DNA of 64,000 nucleotides, taken from contig WJXW01000007.1 in the NCBI GenBank assembly GCA_015832175.1, forward strand, positions 558,001 to 622,000, given 5' to 3'. Positions 11,472 through 23,360 of the stretch are shown one piece after another. Made by a program: the position numbers and the translations under genes. This DNA is from Paraphaeosphaeria minitans (Eukaryota; Ascomycota; Dothideomycetes; Pleosporales; Didymosphaeriaceae). The stretch's first letter is position 1, and each line of letters starts with the position of its first letter. The notes under the pieces were generated by a model. That model did not search any database. It was not told where the DNA came from and worked only from the letters and a program-made list of their open reading frames with translations.

Positions 11472-12236
11472 AGATAGGAAATACTATATTTACTACTAAA
11501 ATAGAGCTTACTCCTCCTACTCTTATTCTACTAGTAGGTGTAGTAATAGTTAATAAGAAAAAAAGGAGGAAAATAAGAAAAAAAAGTAGTATACTACATA
11601 CCTATATTAATATTAGCATTATAGTATCTACGCTTTAATAGAGCCTTTCTAGTGCCTAAGCTAAAGAACTTAGTAATAGTTTCTACGTCTAGTATTACTA
11701 ATATTAAAGTGCTAAATAGCAAGGTCTAAATAGCTATTATTCTTATAGACGCTAGTAGTGCGAAGAATAGGACCTAGGGTAACACCCTATATGCCTAGGC
11801 TATAGATAAAGTAAGCTAGTTTACGTAGAAAATTATAGTTTATACGCTAATTAGCCCTTACCCTTACTAAGAAGGTTAGTAATAGAATATAAAAAGTTTT
11901 TAGAATAATATACGCCACTTAATAATATACTTCTTAGTAGACTTAGAAGGCTAAATAAAGAGGTCTGCCTTTATATTACTAGTAAGACTATACTTATTTA
12001 GGTTATTACTATCCTCTCTACTACTAGCACTAGAAGCGGCTGTTCTACCTAAAGTATAGTTAACTATAGCTATAACTATAGTAGAGTTGTTAAATAGGTA
12101 TTAGAAGGACTAAAGGAGAGGGAGGAGAGTAGGAGTAAAGGTTAGAAAAAGGATAGAGTAGAAGAAATTCCAGGGTTATATACTCTAAAGATTAAGTATA
12201 GGCTATCTAAGCGGCTTAGTAGAAGTGTTTATAAGA
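11472..12236 (+). pseudogene. Post-integrase region of element C, second segment
   Basis: This is the continuation of 2930-4148 after D. It is the reverse complement of about 15930-16690 in the minus-strand C element, with the same order of words and small indels. It is coding-like if TAG/TAA are read as Gln/Trp, low in complexity, and has no recognisable domain. Confidence 0.55.
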
Positions 12237-12241
12237 GGATA

Positions 12242-12436
12242 TATTAAAGTAAAACACTCACTTCCGTGATTCTTTCTGGATCCACTAATTCACATCATGG
12301 GATTCTTGCCAAGAGGCTCGTTTCTTTTGTATATAGTCTGCCCTTTCGGCATCCTTTCCTACAATTAGCTATTTGTATTCTTTACAACTCTGCTCCTAAA
12401 TATCCTGTGATAGTTCGAGCCCTTTTTACCACAACA
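12242..12436 (+). repeat. Solo LTR of family D
   Basis: A 195-bp D LTR with a perfect 5-bp target duplication, ggata (12237-12241 and 12437-12441). It is inserted in element C. The start TGTTGAAG is mutated to TATTAAAG, the expected RIP change. Confidence 0.95.
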
Positions 12437-12441
12437 GGATA

Positions 12442-12822
12442 TTACTATAATATTACTATCTAACATGCTAAAAGGCCTATAAATAGCTTTAATTAAAGGG
12501 ACATAAGTAGTAAGGGGGTAATAGGTTAGTAGTTAGAATAATTAGGCATAGTTAGTTAGCTAAAGGCTAAGGTAAAATTATAGGCCTAGAATTAGACTAA
12601 GACTGCGTCGCTGCCTAATATATAAAGAAGTTAATAAACGACTTTAATTATAGGGACATAAGTAGTAGATAGGTAATAGGTTAGTAAGTAGGATAATTAG
12701 GTAAGAGTGGCCAGCCAAGGACTAAGGAAATTATAGGTCTAGGAGGTAATTACTAATAATGTGTTAAAAGGGTAGTAAGGTAGTAGGCTTAAGGGACTAA
12801 GCCTAGAAGAGAGGGAGGAAAA
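12442..12822 (+). repeat. 3' end of element C with ~165-bp tandem duplication and polypurine tract
   Basis: Two imperfect units share the word TTTAATTA...GGGACATAAGTAGTA and adjoining sequence, here and reversed at about 15600-15915. A purine run (AGAAGAGAGGGAGGAAAA, 12805-12822) precedes the LTR. Both C copies share this, so the duplication belongs to the family. Confidence 0.6.
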
Positions 12823-13056
12823 TATAATATAAAGATTAGCCTATAATAGAGAGTTAGAGAAATATAGGGCTAATTAGCTGTCGTTCAAGATAGCTAATTA
12901 GGGAATAGACAAACAAGGAGAGTGCTAACTAAACAAGACACAAAGAGACCTAATAGACAATTAGAGTAGTTGGATTTATATAATAGATTTTAGATAGGTT
13001 AACTTAACTTATTCTTTTATATTCCTCACTTTAGGCAAACGCACCTATAACACCGC
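12823..13056 (+). repeat. 3' LTR of the plus-strand C element
   Basis: A 234-bp LTR from TATAATATAAAG (TGTAGTGTAAAG before RIP) to ...ACACCGCA. It follows the C polypurine tract. The 5' LTR and the C pol are not found upstream in the window. Confidence 0.8.
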
Positions 13057-13520
13057 ATTATTATTATAAAGTAATAGGACAGCGCTCCTACCCTTTCTAA
13101 TATAATTATTATATATCTATTACTTTAGTAGTGCGTTACTATTATAGTCTTCTTATATCTATATTACTTTACCTTCCTTCTTCTCTTCTCTACTCTCTTT
13201 TTTCTATACTAACCTTAACCTACGCCTATTCTAACTTCTTTAACTATCTATAACTACCTCTGTCTTTACCTTCTTTTAGCCCTAATCTAGTTCTCCTTCT
13301 ATTCCTACGCTATGCGCCCCTATTCTCTTTTTAGCCTTTTAGCATTCTTTTTTAGCGTTCTGTTTATAGCTATAGTAAACGTTAATATTATTAATAACAG
13401 CCTGTAAAGTAGCGCTGCCTTGGTAGATATTTTTAGTTCTAGTAGTAGTAGTAGTAGTAGTAATAACCTTCTAGACCTAAACTAGCGCCTTACTAAGCCT
13501 AGCTATACGCACACTAAAGA
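13057..13520 (+). pseudogene. 5' part of element G, with start of its long frame
   Basis: It is closely similar to 62330-62790. The frame starts at ATG 13312 with a hydrophobic N-terminus (LLAFFFSVLFIAI), then NVNIINN, a Ser run from an AGT repeat, and LTKPSYTHTKE. The element is cut at 13521. The fuller copy at 62583-63866 shows the rest. No family recognised. Confidence 0.5.
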
Positions 13521-13623
13521 AGTGATAGACAGATTAATAGACTTTTAAGTAGTTACTAATTACCTAGAAACAAAATAATACACTAATAGACTTTTAAGTA
13601 GCTATCTAGTGCTAGTATAGACT
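13521..13623 (+). repeat. Left end of element F, probable LTR with tandem repeats
   Basis: It begins TGATAGACAG and contains two copies of a unit around AATAGACTTTTAAGTAG. After removal of the 22.4-kb nest it joins 36006 exactly: the words TAGTGCTAGTATAGACT and GTATAGACTTTTAAG are contiguous in the neighbouring repeat at 36090-36120. The 3' limit of the LTR is not resolved. Confidence 0.5.
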
Positions 13624-14034
13624 TATTAAATCTAAGAGGGTAGCTAGTCCTAAAGGGCTAAGGTTGGTTCTTAGGTAGGAGTACTTACAGAAGGTAGAGG
13701 GTCTTATTAATACAATAGTATCTTGCGAAGTGTAATGAGTTAACAATTTAGTCTACTAGACTCTAAACAATAGATTAATAAACAGATTAAACATAAGTAT
13801 AGAGGTCTATCCTTACGTTTCTATATACTAAGGCTGCTCTACTGCTTAGTGCTCCTAAGTAACTAAGCGTATTATATAATTTACTTAGCTACTTAGGGCT
13901 TCTAAGTGGTTAAGCGTATTACGTAATCTAATCTAAGCCTCTTAGTATTTCTTTATTACGTCTATAACCCTATTGTTACTTTATTATATCTTTATAAGCG
14001 CCTAACTCCTATATTACTATTTTAGTTTATTATA
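13624..14034 (-). repeat. 3' LTR, chromovirus A, U3 type A2b
   Basis: A 411-bp reversed LTR. It is preceded by agact (13619-13623), and the same agact follows the A2b LTR at 36005, so the two LTRs bound one original insertion. The shared R/U5 part is at the low-coordinate side. Confidence 0.9.
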
Positions 14035-14059
14035 TTATCCCCTCCCTTCCTATTCTTTG

Positions 14060-14584
14060 TCCTAAAAAATTATACCTGCTAATAATAATAGTATAAAGCG
14101 TTATTATAACCTTATCTTTACTATTAAAAATTACTGTGCTATTATAGTATCTAAGTGTTTTTTCTATAAGGCGTATTTTTATGTGTATAAGGTCTATATT
14201 AGCTTAGGGAACTGTAGTACGTGCTAGAAATAAGAATTAAAGTGCAATATAGCTATTACTTAGAATAAGTTCTTCTAGTTAGTGTCTAAAAAGAAGAAGT
14301 TAGAGGCGTAAATATTAGAGGCGTATAAAGAATAGAATACTATATTAAAGGCGCTATGTATAGTATGCGCGAAAGAAGAGTAGTTATTAAAATAGTTAGC
14401 GTAAAATAAAAAGCCTGCTAGAGAGGTAATTATAGTAGAAAGTGCTACACTAATAGAGTTAGAGGAGGACCTAGCTTAGCCTATCTAGCCTATAGGTTCT
14501 ACAGAGCTTAGCACGTCTATTTAGTTAGTAATAAATAATCTTCCCCTAAAGTTCTAGGATAACTCTGTAACTCTGCCTTTCTAA
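14060..14584 (+). pseudogene. Antisense Cys-cluster/coiled-coil gene of the A2b chromovirus
   Basis: This frame is on the strand opposite its pol, between pol and the 3' LTR. It shows SKCFFYKAYFYVYKVY, then GNCSTC and LKCN; several Tyr are probable former Cys. A Lys-rich helical stretch (KKKKLEA, ILEAYKE) and an acidic tail (ELEEDL) follow, ending near a FxDNS motif and TAA (14582-14584). Stops fall at Gln/Trp-type codons. It is closely similar to 22830-23360. The start is not fixed. Confidence 0.55.
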
Positions 14585-15296
14585 GGAAGGATAATATTAT
14601 GTTATTTTAGCGTCTACAAAAATCCTTAATCTTGTGTTAATAGTTCTTTAGGTAAGCTACTAGTTCCTAAGTATTTTCGCTGTGTAGGTAACCTTTCTAT
14701 TTAATAAGGTATATTTTGTTTTACTAATTATAGTCTAGAATTCTTTTAATTTTAAATTTATTTTCTTCCTTAGCTTAGTAGTAGAAGGTTGTCTTCATTA
14801 GAGTGTTAGGGTCTACTAGTTCTAGTAGTAATATATAGAATACTAGGTATATCTTTGCATCTAGCGGTAGTTCTAACTTATAGTTTACTAGTAATATTTA
14901 CTTAGAAATATAAAAATAGTCTAACCTTAATATAATCTAGTTTTTTGTGTTTCTTCTTTTAAGTTCAAAGGTTCTTTATAAGTAGATATACTTTATCCCC
15001 CTTCTTTAGCTAAGGTGCTATTTTTCGTTTTTAGTTTTAGTATAAAATTAATTAATACTGAGCTTTCTTAAGATTTTCTTAGAGTTATTAGTGTATTTTC
15101 TTTATATTTTCTACTATATCTATGGCTTCTTTTGCTTTAATTATTGTAGTAAATTATTAATTAAAGAGATATAGGTGTCTTCTATAGTTTATATAGAATA
15201 GTGTATATCCTAATACTGCTAATACTTTATTGTTATAGGCCAACTATGCTATAAGTAGTAATAAAAGCTAGTTATTCTTCTAACTATTACAGTAAA
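14585..15296 (-). pseudogene. Chromovirus pol 3' portion (A2b copy)
   Basis: It reads, on the minus strand, the integrase C-terminal motifs LPPDxK and VFHVLLLELVDP, and then the chromodomain. It is interrupted at about 15297 by the minus-strand C element. The continuation toward the integrase core of this copy cannot be found intact elsewhere. Confidence 0.75.
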
Positions 15297-15301
15297 TACG
15301 T

Positions 15302-15537
15302 TGTGGTGTTGTAGGTGCGTTTGCCTTAAGTGAGGAATATAAAAGAATAAGTTAAGTTATCCTATCTAAAATCTATTATATAAATCTAACTACTCTAATT
15401 GTCTATTAGGTCTCTTTGTGTCTTGTCTAGTTGGCGCTCTCCCTCCTTTGTCTATTCCCTAATTAGCTATCTTAAACGACAGCTAATTGGCCCTATGTTT
15501 CTCTAATTCTCTATCGTAGGCTAACCTTTACACTACA
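15302..15537 (-). repeat. 3' LTR of the minus-strand C element
   Basis: A 236-bp LTR with termini TGTGGTG and CACTACA. The polypurine tract lies at 15538-15556 as its complement (TTTTCCTCCCTCTCTTCT). Confidence 0.85.
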
Positions 15538-15599
15538 TTTTCCTCCCTCTCTTCTAGGCTTAGTCCCTTAAGCCTACTATCTTACTACCTTTTTAACAC

Positions 15600-15915
15600 C
15601 TTATTAGCAGGTACCTCCTAGACCTACAATTTCCTTAATCCTTAGCTAGCCACCCTTACCTAATTATCCTACCTACTAACCTATCGCCTATCTGCTACTT
15701 ATGTCCCTATAATTAAAGTTGTTTATTAACTTCTTTATATATTAGGCAGCGACGCAGCGTTAGCTTAATTCTAGGCCTATAATTTCACCTTAGCCTCTAG
15801 CTAACTAACTGTGCCTAATTATCCTACCTGCTAACCTATTACCTATCTACTACTTATGTCCTTATAATTAAAGTTATTTGCAGACCTCTTAATATATTAG
15901 ATAGTAATATTATAG
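15600..15915 (-). repeat. ~165-bp tandem duplication near the C 3' end
   Basis: Two imperfect units carry the words CCTAATTATCCTACC, CTACTTATGTCC and TATAATTAAAGTT. The plus-strand copy at 12470-12740 has the same duplication. Confidence 0.7.
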
Positions 15916-15929
15916 TAATATCCTTTTAT

Positions 15930-17900
15930 AAACACTTCTACTAAGCTACTTAGGTAGCCTACGCTTAATCTTTAGAGTATATAACCCTAGGATTTTTTTT
16001 GCTCTATCTTTCTTCTAATCCTTACTCCTACTCTCCTCCCTCTCTTTTAGTCCTTCTAATACCTGTTTAATAACTCTGCTGCAGTTATAGCTACAGTTAA
16101 CTATACTCTAAGTAGAATAGCCGCTTCTAGTGCTAGTAGTAGGAAGGGTAGTAATAACCTAAATAAGCGTAGCCCTACTAGTAATATAAAGGCGGACTTT
16201 TTTATTTACCCTTCTAAGTCCGCTAAGGAGTATATTATTAAGTAGCGTATATTATCTAAAAAACCTTTTATATCTTATTACTAACCTTTCTAGTTAGGGT
16301 AAGGGTTAATTAGCGTATAAACTACAATCTTTTACGTAAACTAGCTCACTTTATCTATAGTCTAGGTATATAAAGTGTTGCCCTAGGTCCTATTCTTTGC
16401 ACTGCTAGCGTCTATAAGAATAATAGCTATTTAGACCTTACTATTTAGCACTTTAATATTAGTAATACTAAAGTGGAGACTATTACTAAGTTCTTTAGCT
16501 TAGGCACTAGGGAGGCTCTATTAAAGCGTAGATACTATAATGCTAATATTAATATAGGCATTTAGTATACTACTACCTTCTCTTATTTTCCTTCTTTTTC
16601 TCTAAGTAACTATTACTGCACTTACTACTAGAATAAGAGTAGGAGAAGTAAGCTCTATTTTAGTAGTAAATATAGCGTTTCCTATCTAGAAGGTAAGCTG
16701 CTAAACTAGGGAAAGTATAATAAGTACTAGATAAATAGTAACTATGCCTTTTACTCTTTTTATTATAAGTTCTAGTCCTAATTCTCTATTGCCTAAGCTA
16801 ATATCTCTTTCTTTTTAGGTAAGCTAGCTAACCCTAGCACTAGTCCTTTTATAGATAATATTATTTTAGCTGCTAATATTCTTCCTATTAGTATAACCTA
16901 CTTTTAGGCTCTTTCTAGTCGTACTTCTAAGACTATTTCTACCCTTAATACTCCTATTCCTTAGGAGCCTATAGAACCCTAATACACTATTACTATAAAC
17001 TATAGTTCTTTTTTCTTAGCAGCCCTTTAAAATTATTCTTAAAAGTTTTTTAGAAGTTCCCTTTAGTCTCCTCCTAGTAGTGTTTTATTATTTTAGAGTT
17101 TTAGTCCTCTAGCTTAATAGGGTTTTTATTCTAGCTCTAATTATAAATTGCCTAGTTCTAAATTACCTATACGCCTAGATTCTTCTACTAGAGAGAATAC
17201 TCCTCTTTAGCCTTAGCTATCCTTTTAGTCTATTTATTTCTAGCATTCTTATTCTAGTTCTCTTTTACCTTATTAGTAGTCTATTAATTAGGCTATCTAA
17301 AATTATACTAGATCTCTTCTTTAGTCTAAGGTAACTAGGGCCTCTAGCTCTACAGAGCCCTAAACCCTAAATACTTATTAGTCTAGCCGCCACTATAGAG
17401 ATAATGTTACTATTAATAATAAGAAGGATAATAATTAGTGCCCCAATATATCTTTAGCTAGTAACTAGGTGTTCTTTATTTCTTTTTCCTACACTATCTA
17501 CCTATCTTTTTTATTTTCCTATATTAATTTTTCTAAAATCCTATTAAGTACGTTACTTCTACTATCTTTCCTTTCTCTTTTTTACTAACTATCTATAGTT
17601 AGCTTTCCTAATTCTATATTAAGAAAGAATTAGGCCAGTTTAATATAATACTAGACTCTTAGGTAGATATATCTCAGTCTATATTAAAATCTAATACTTC
17701 TACTCTCTTTAAAATAACTACTTTTAGTAAATTGCCTTTTATCTATATAAGTGGTATAATAGCCTATTAGAGTTTCTTCTTCTACTCTACCCTTTTAGTT
17801 TTTATAAGGCTATCTTTAACTTCTAAGCTAGAATTACTATACTCTTCCCTTTTTTTAACCTTTTAATAGCGTAGTAGTTTTGGCAGCTTTAGTAGTAGGG
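15930..17900 (-). pseudogene. Post-integrase region of element C (minus copy)
   Basis: About 2 kb between the integrase C-terminus and the 3' repeats. On the minus strand it reads as one charged, Lys/Gln/Leu-rich sequence with RIP stops, including KLAQFF and KLTIDS blocks. It may be a C-terminal extension of pol or a separate 3' gene. Sense direction and shared stop pattern with 2930-4148 and 11472-12236 support coding. I recognise no domain. Confidence 0.5.
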
Positions 17901-17909
17901 TCTAAGAGT

Positions 17910-19922
17910 TAATTAGTAGGTCCTTAGGTATAATCCTTATTCTTTCTCTTAGTACCTAAACTTTATTATCTAAAGTGTGCTAGTAGAAGTACTTAAGGCA
18001 GTTACTATATATAGTGTACTAGAATATAGCTCTATTAAGCTCTTCTAGTTAGTAATATAACTAGCTAGAGTAGTTAATAGAGATTTAGTAAGGGCCTAGC
18101 TAGTAATCCTTTATCTTTACAGCTATTAACTTGTCTATAGCCCTAATTAAATTCTAAACTAGCACTAGGTCTCCTTTATAAAAGTCTTATTAATAGGCTT
18201 TACTAAAATCCTATTACTTTACTCCCTTAAGGCGCATTCTTCTTAATCTAGATAGTGCCTCTAAAAGTTTATTACCTCTCTATTCTAACTACTTAGCACT
18301 TAGGGCAAGTAGATCTAATTAGCTTTCTACCTCTAACTATAGTAGGGTTTGCCAGCTTTTAATCGCCAGCTTAATAGGCAATATAGGTTACATACTAGTT
18401 ATTATCTCTATAGGGGCTAACCCTATGCTTTGTTAAATTAAAACCCTTTTAGCCTATACTACTATAGGTAAATTGCGCTTCTAATTATTTCTTAGCTTTG
18501 TAAGCGCTGCAATAAGTAATTAGTAACCTTATTTAACTAGTTCTTAAGCCTTAGAGTTATAGGAGAAAGCTTAAATACAGTGTATTCTATAGTGTCTAGC
18601 TAGTGCTTTAACTACTAATTTGTTTTTAGGCCCCCTATCTACACTTAGTTAAGGAAACACCCCCTACCTACAGATAATGTCCTTATAGAGAAATTTTATA
18701 ACACTTTTTAAATCTACTCTAATAAGCGCTCTAGTTTTAGGCTATCCTAAGGCGTATTTCCTAGCAATAATAAGGAAAGATTTCTAATACTTACTTAAAA
18801 ACATGTAGGTAATATTAATAGTCTATTATTTAAACAAGGTTCTAGAGTTACTAATCTTAAGGCTTATTTCTATCTAATTACCTTATTTAGTAGCATAGAC
18901 AGTATATTTCTTTAGCTTAGTTTGAATTATCTTAAACTAGCTCTCCTACTAGAACTAAGACTAGATTGTAGTATTTATAGTCTAGATTTCTTTATAGTAA
19001 AGGTGCTAGTAAACCTCCTAAATAAGTGCCTTTTAAATATCTAGGTTATTAATTACTCTTTAGATAGTAAGATTTAGGATTAACTTCTTAAATAGTAGGT
19101 TTACTTTTATAAAAAAGGTTTAGGCCTTCTTTGTCTACAAAAGGCGGCTTTTCTAGGGTATTAGCCTATTAGGTCTTTTTCTAAATAGTAAGAACCTCGC
19201 TATCTCTTCTAATTTGTTTAAAAAGTTTTTACGAAGGATCTAAGCCTCTTATAAAGTAAATACTAAGCTATTATTATGCTTCTCTACTATATAGTCTATA
19301 AAGGAACCTAGGTCTTCTTCTAATTCTTCTAGCGCTGTCCATCCTTCTAGTTAAGGGTACCTTAATAATCTATTAGTAACAATATTATGTTTTCCTAGCC
19401 TATAGATAATTTTAAAGTCCTATAGCAGTATTATACGTAGCTATTAGTTTATAACTAATTTAGGAAGGTTAGTAGAAGATTAGTTAAGCTATAAAATTAG
19501 AGTAGCCGCATTTATTTTAATAATAAATTAGGTCCTATATAGGTATAGCGTAAACTTCTTTAGTGCCTATACTACTGCTTTATATTTAAGCTTAGTTAAG
19601 TGCTACCTTAATTCTACTTTAGACTATAGTGTACTTTTAAACTACACTAGGTAGCGCTTTCTATCCTCTTCTACTTACTTAATATAGGCTCCTCCTCCTT
19701 ATAAACTTACGTCTACATAGACAAAGATCTGCCTTCCTAATTTATAATTAAGAGTTATTAGAACTAGTGTAGTAGTAATACTCTCCTTTAGAATATTTAT
19801 TAATTAGCGCTTAAGATCTCCCTACTTCTATTCTTAGCCTTTTCTAGTAAGTATGTATAAAGGTTTTACTTTAATAGAAAAGTAGAAGATCTATTAGTAA
19901 TAGTAAGTGTAAATCCTAATAG
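17910..19922 (-). pseudogene. Ty3/gypsy pol of element C: RT end, RNase H, integrase
   Basis: On the minus strand: the end of the reverse transcriptase with a PLYILTRKG block (~19850); RNase H with YVDVSL (YADASL before RIP), GGGAYIK and YKAVVxALKKF (~19560-19720); then LSRYPRLEGW near 19340. The integrase core (~18400-18800) has PQLSVDRGPKNKLVV (VDGGPEN before G-to-A change), YRIHxIQA and GLAPIEI. Its C-terminus (~17930-18180) has a DLVLV start and LLINS. The many TAG/TAA stops are at Gln/Trp positions. The catalytic YxDD would lie beyond the truncation. Confidence 0.85.
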
Positions 19923-20160
19923 TGTCTATACAGTGGATCGTACAAGTAGCACTAAGTAAAGTAGGGCCCTACCTACCTGTAGGGACCCGCACAAGGACCC
20001 ACTGCTTAGGTTAGCGCTAAGAGGTAGAGACTTTATAAGGTCCTTAGTGCCCCTTTATACAATAGACAAGACGTAATTAATTAAACCTACTTCTTACCTT
20101 TTATATAATAGTATACTATTAACCCTTAAATGCTTAATTATAGATTAAGCCAAACCTACA
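19923..20160 (+). repeat. 5' LTR of element H
   Basis: A 238-bp LTR, TGTCTATACAG...CCAAACCTACA, about the same length and sequence as 34196-34433 and the reverse complement of 31978-32289. Internal H sequence follows on the plus strand. A 5-bp target duplication cannot be tested because the other end is missing. Confidence 0.75.
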
Positions 20161-20387
20161 CTAATTAGTAGTTAATTCTAATTAACTATAAACTAGTAAG
20201 GTCTAAAGACAGAGCGCCCTATAAGCTAGATACGTAGGCTCTATATTATTACCTTTACTAGAGATTAAATTTTAGATTATATAATAAGTAGAAACAAAGC
20301 GCACATATTTATAAAGAGTTGTATAATCTAGTCTAAGCTATTCTATAGAAAAGAAAGGAGATAGTAAACCCCCTTATAACCCTAAAA

Positions 20388-20483
20388 AACACGTTGTATA
20401 ATTAAACTAGTAACAACTAAACGTAAACACGTCGTACAATTAAACTAGTAATAACTAAACACAGACACGTTGCACAACTAAGA
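20388..20483 (+). repeat. ~39-bp tandem repeat, leader of H
   Basis: Two full units and one partial carry ACACGT(T/C)GTA(T/C)AATTAAACTAGTAA. They lie in the leader between LTR and gag. The rest of 20161-20503 shows nothing else I can assign. Confidence 0.7.
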
Positions 20484-20503
20484 AAGATAATAATAATATA
20501 GCC

Positions 20504-21450
20504 TTAAAACTAGGAGACTTCCTAGAGGAACTATAACCTAAGGATGTTACATAATAATTAATACTACCTCCTTAGTAAAAAGATAAAGTAATATAGCTTT
20601 AATAAGTAGAGGAAGTAATAAACATTAAAGCTATTACCTTAAGAGGAGAGATCGCACAAAAGTACTAGGTAGATAGAGTAGATCTACACAGCTACCTACC
20701 CCCTTCTCTAAAATAGCTAAACACTTATATAGTGTACATAATCGCGCAATATTGCGTAAGCAGCCTTAAACGTAAAGAGGTAATCTTTTCTTTTACTAAA
20801 AATTTTAATAACTAGAAGGAAAGAACCTTTAATAAGATTAGTTGTGTAGTAAGAAGAGAGCTTATTACTTTTCTTATAAAGGAAGGCTTTATTGCTACTA
20901 ATTTTATAACAAAGGACACCTATATAAAGAAACTCTTTAGACTATTATAGCTTAACTATAAGCTACAGACCCTTTACACAATAATTTTATAACTGTAACC
21001 TAAACTACTTCGCACGATCCTAATAATATAACCTACACTATCTATAGGTAATGCATATATATATAGAGCACAGCTAGGGCCTATCCCTATATATGCAAGG
21101 ACAGAGACACTATATATAAAGCCACACTAGTGGTAGTAGCCTAAAACCTAGACTGCTTTTACCTAACAAACTACATTGTACAAAGAGGCTAGACACTCCT
21201 AGTCTCCTTAATAACTAGGAGATTATACTTATATCTAGCTAGACAAGATTATCCTTTTTTAGAAGGCTTAGAGTAAAGAGAATAACTACACTAGTAGGCT
21301 GTATAACATCCTAGTAAATAAGGCAAAAGTCTTTAGAAAACTATACTATAGGCTAGGCATACTATAGGACTAGTATATAAATATCTTCCTAGAAATCCTT
21401 TCTAATCGTGCGAGCACCTACTACCTATATAATATAGAACTAGGACTTCT
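20504..21450 (+). pseudogene. Gag of element H (Ty3/gypsy-type), truncated
   Basis: One frame of about 315 codons is open except for RIP stops (phase checked at 20504 and 20840). Blocks include SYLPPSLK, FNKISCVVRREL, FIATNFITKDTYIKKL and near the end RASTYYLYN. This layout (helical, basic, no catalytic motif, next to a 5' LTR) is that of a fungal gypsy gag. The protein is cut at 21451 by the A2 element. Confidence 0.65.
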
Positions 21451-21861
21451 TATTACGTACTAGATAACAACGTGGGACTTAGGCGCTTATAAAGGTGTAA
21501 TAAAGCAGCGATAGGGTTATAAATATAATAAAGAGACGCTAAGTAACTTAGATTAGGTTATATAATATACTTAGTTACTTAGCAGCACTAAGTAGTAGAG
21601 TAAGTTACGTAAAGTGCTTAGTTACTTAGTAGCACTAAGTAGTAGAGTAGTCTTATTATATAGAAATGCGAGGATAGGCTCTCTATACTTATATTTAATC
21701 TATTTATTAATCTATTATTTAGATTCTAGTAGACTAAATTATTAACTTATTACACTTTATAAAATACTATTATATTAATAAGACCTTCTACCTTCTATAA
21801 GTACTCCTGCCTAAGAACTAACTTTAACCCTTTAGGACTAGCTACCCTTTTAGATTTAACA
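21451..21861 (+). repeat. 5' LTR, chromovirus A, U3 type A2
   Basis: A 411-bp LTR (TGTTACGTAC before RIP). U3 contains a tandem ~43-bp unit with CTTAGTTACTTAGTAGCACTAAGTAGTAGAG (about 21569-21650). It is inserted in the H gag. The left flank cttct (21446-21450) cannot be matched, because the element's other end is missing. Confidence 0.88.
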
Positions 21862-22393
21862 TCTTAAACACTCTTAATATAAGTACTTTATAAACTTCTA
21901 CCTCTTTTACAGCTTTAGGTGCCGCTAAGATTACTCTTATAAAAGATAGTAGTAAGGCGCATAAACCTAATCTCTACTTTAGTAAATAATTTTAAACTAA
22001 TGTCTAGATTCTTTAGTTAGACCTCTACTTCTTTAACTTAGACAAACTTTTTAAAGACAAAAAGAAGATTATCTTCGCAGCAATATATATATAAGGAGAT
22101 ATAGGATTATAGATCTATCCCTACCTTAAAAAGTACCTAGGAATAGACTACAATAATAATAACAATAATTACGTAAATAAGCACACTAATATAGTTAATA
22201 TTATTAAAGATTACAATAACTTTAAGAAATGCCTTAAACAACTCTTTAAAATTACTAATAAGGACTCTATTATAAAAGTAAAGATTTAGACTATAACTTA
22301 GAAATAATTAGTAGCTAAGTATATAGCTAAGTTTTATAGGTACGCTGTGTAGCTTAACTAGGATAATAAATCTCTTTAGAATATGTATAAATA
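21862..22393 (+). pseudogene. Chromovirus gag N-terminal part (A2 plus copy)
   Basis: It aligns with 26141-26680 and 55309-55845. The reading has no catalytic motif and includes an Asn-rich AAT/AAC run near 22150. It is cut at 22393 by the minus-strand A2 element. Confidence 0.7.
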
Positions 22394-22804
22394 TATTAAA
22401 TTTAAGAGGGTAGCTAGTCCTAAAGGGTTAAGGTTAGTTCTTAGGCAGGAGTACTTACAGAAGGTGGAAGGTCTTATTAATATAATAGTATTTTATAAAG
22501 TGTAATAAGTTAACAATTTAGTCTGCTAGAATCTAAATAATAGATTAATAAACAGATTAAACATAAGTATAGAGAGCCTATCCTTACATTCCTATATACT
22601 AAGGCTACTCTACTACTTAGTGCTACTAAGTAACTAAGCACTTTACATAACTTACTCTACTACTTAGTGCTACTAAGTAACTAAGTATATTACATAACCT
22701 AATCTAAGTTACTTAGCGTCTCTTTATTACGTTTATAACTCTATTATTACCCTATTACACTTTTATAAGCGCCTAAGTTCTACGTTATTATCTAGTACGT
22801 AATA
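22394..22804 (-). repeat. 3' LTR, chromovirus A, type A2 (minus copy)
   Basis: A 411-bp reversed LTR, followed by the complement of the polypurine tract (TTATTCCCTCCC). The left flank is aaata within gag. Its own 5' LTR is missing. Confidence 0.88.
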
Positions 22805-22829
22805 TTATTCCCTCCCTTTCTATTCTTTG

Positions 22830-23360
22830 TCTTAAAGAATTATACCTACTAACTATAATTCTATAAAGTGTTATTACGGCCTTATCTCCACTATTAAAAA
22901 CTATAAAGTAGTTATAGTGTTAAAGTGCTTCTTCTATAAGTCGCATTCCTACGTTTATAAAGTTTATATTAGCTTAGAGAAGTGTAGTAAGTGTTAGAAA
23001 TAAAGCTTAAAGTGTAATATAGCTGTTACTAGGAATAAGTTTTTATAGTTAATTACTAAGAAGAAGAAATTAAAGGCGCAAAAATTAAAGGCGTAAAAAG
23101 AATAGAACACAGCGTTTAAAGCTCTATATATAGTATATATAAAAAAGAATTAGTTATTAAAATAATTAGCGTAGAATAAAAAGCGTACTAGCGAGGTTAT
23201 TATAGTAGAGAGTGCTACACTAATAGAGTTAGAGTTAGAGGAGGATCTAGCCTATTCTACTTAGTCTACTAGTCTAGCTAAACTTAGCACATCTATATAG
23301 TCTATAATAGATAACCTGCCTCTAGAGTTTTAGGATAATTCTTTAGCGTTACTGTCTTAA
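22830..23360 (+). pseudogene. Antisense Cys-cluster/coiled-coil gene of the A2 chromovirus
   Basis: The same gene type as 14060-14584: LKCFFYKSHSYVYKVY, EKCSKC, LKCN, then a Lys-rich segment, an ELELEEDL acidic block and a terminal LPLEFxDNS before TAA (23358-23360). The two copies share U3 type as well. Stops replace Gln/Trp codons. It converges with pol. Confidence 0.55.

Larger units (their letters stand above)
15302..19922 (-). mobile_element. Minus-strand Ty3/gypsy element C, 5' truncated
   Basis: In the minus direction it contains the end of the reverse transcriptase, RNase H, integrase, a long post-integrase region, a polypurine tract and a 3' LTR at 15302-15537. Its 5' half is missing: at 19922 it is cut by the H LTR. 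It is inserted in the A2b pol. Confidence 0.8.

Noticed and set aside
11296..11499. 67-codon open frame, with a similar one at 12266-12463
   Set aside because: Both lie mainly inside D LTRs and run into unrelated flanks, so they are chance frames in the LTR.
19916..20165. ctaat on both sides of the H LTR as a target duplication
   Set aside because: Two extra bases separate the left ctaat from the LTR start, and H gag follows directly on the right, so this LTR is not solo and the match is probably chance.
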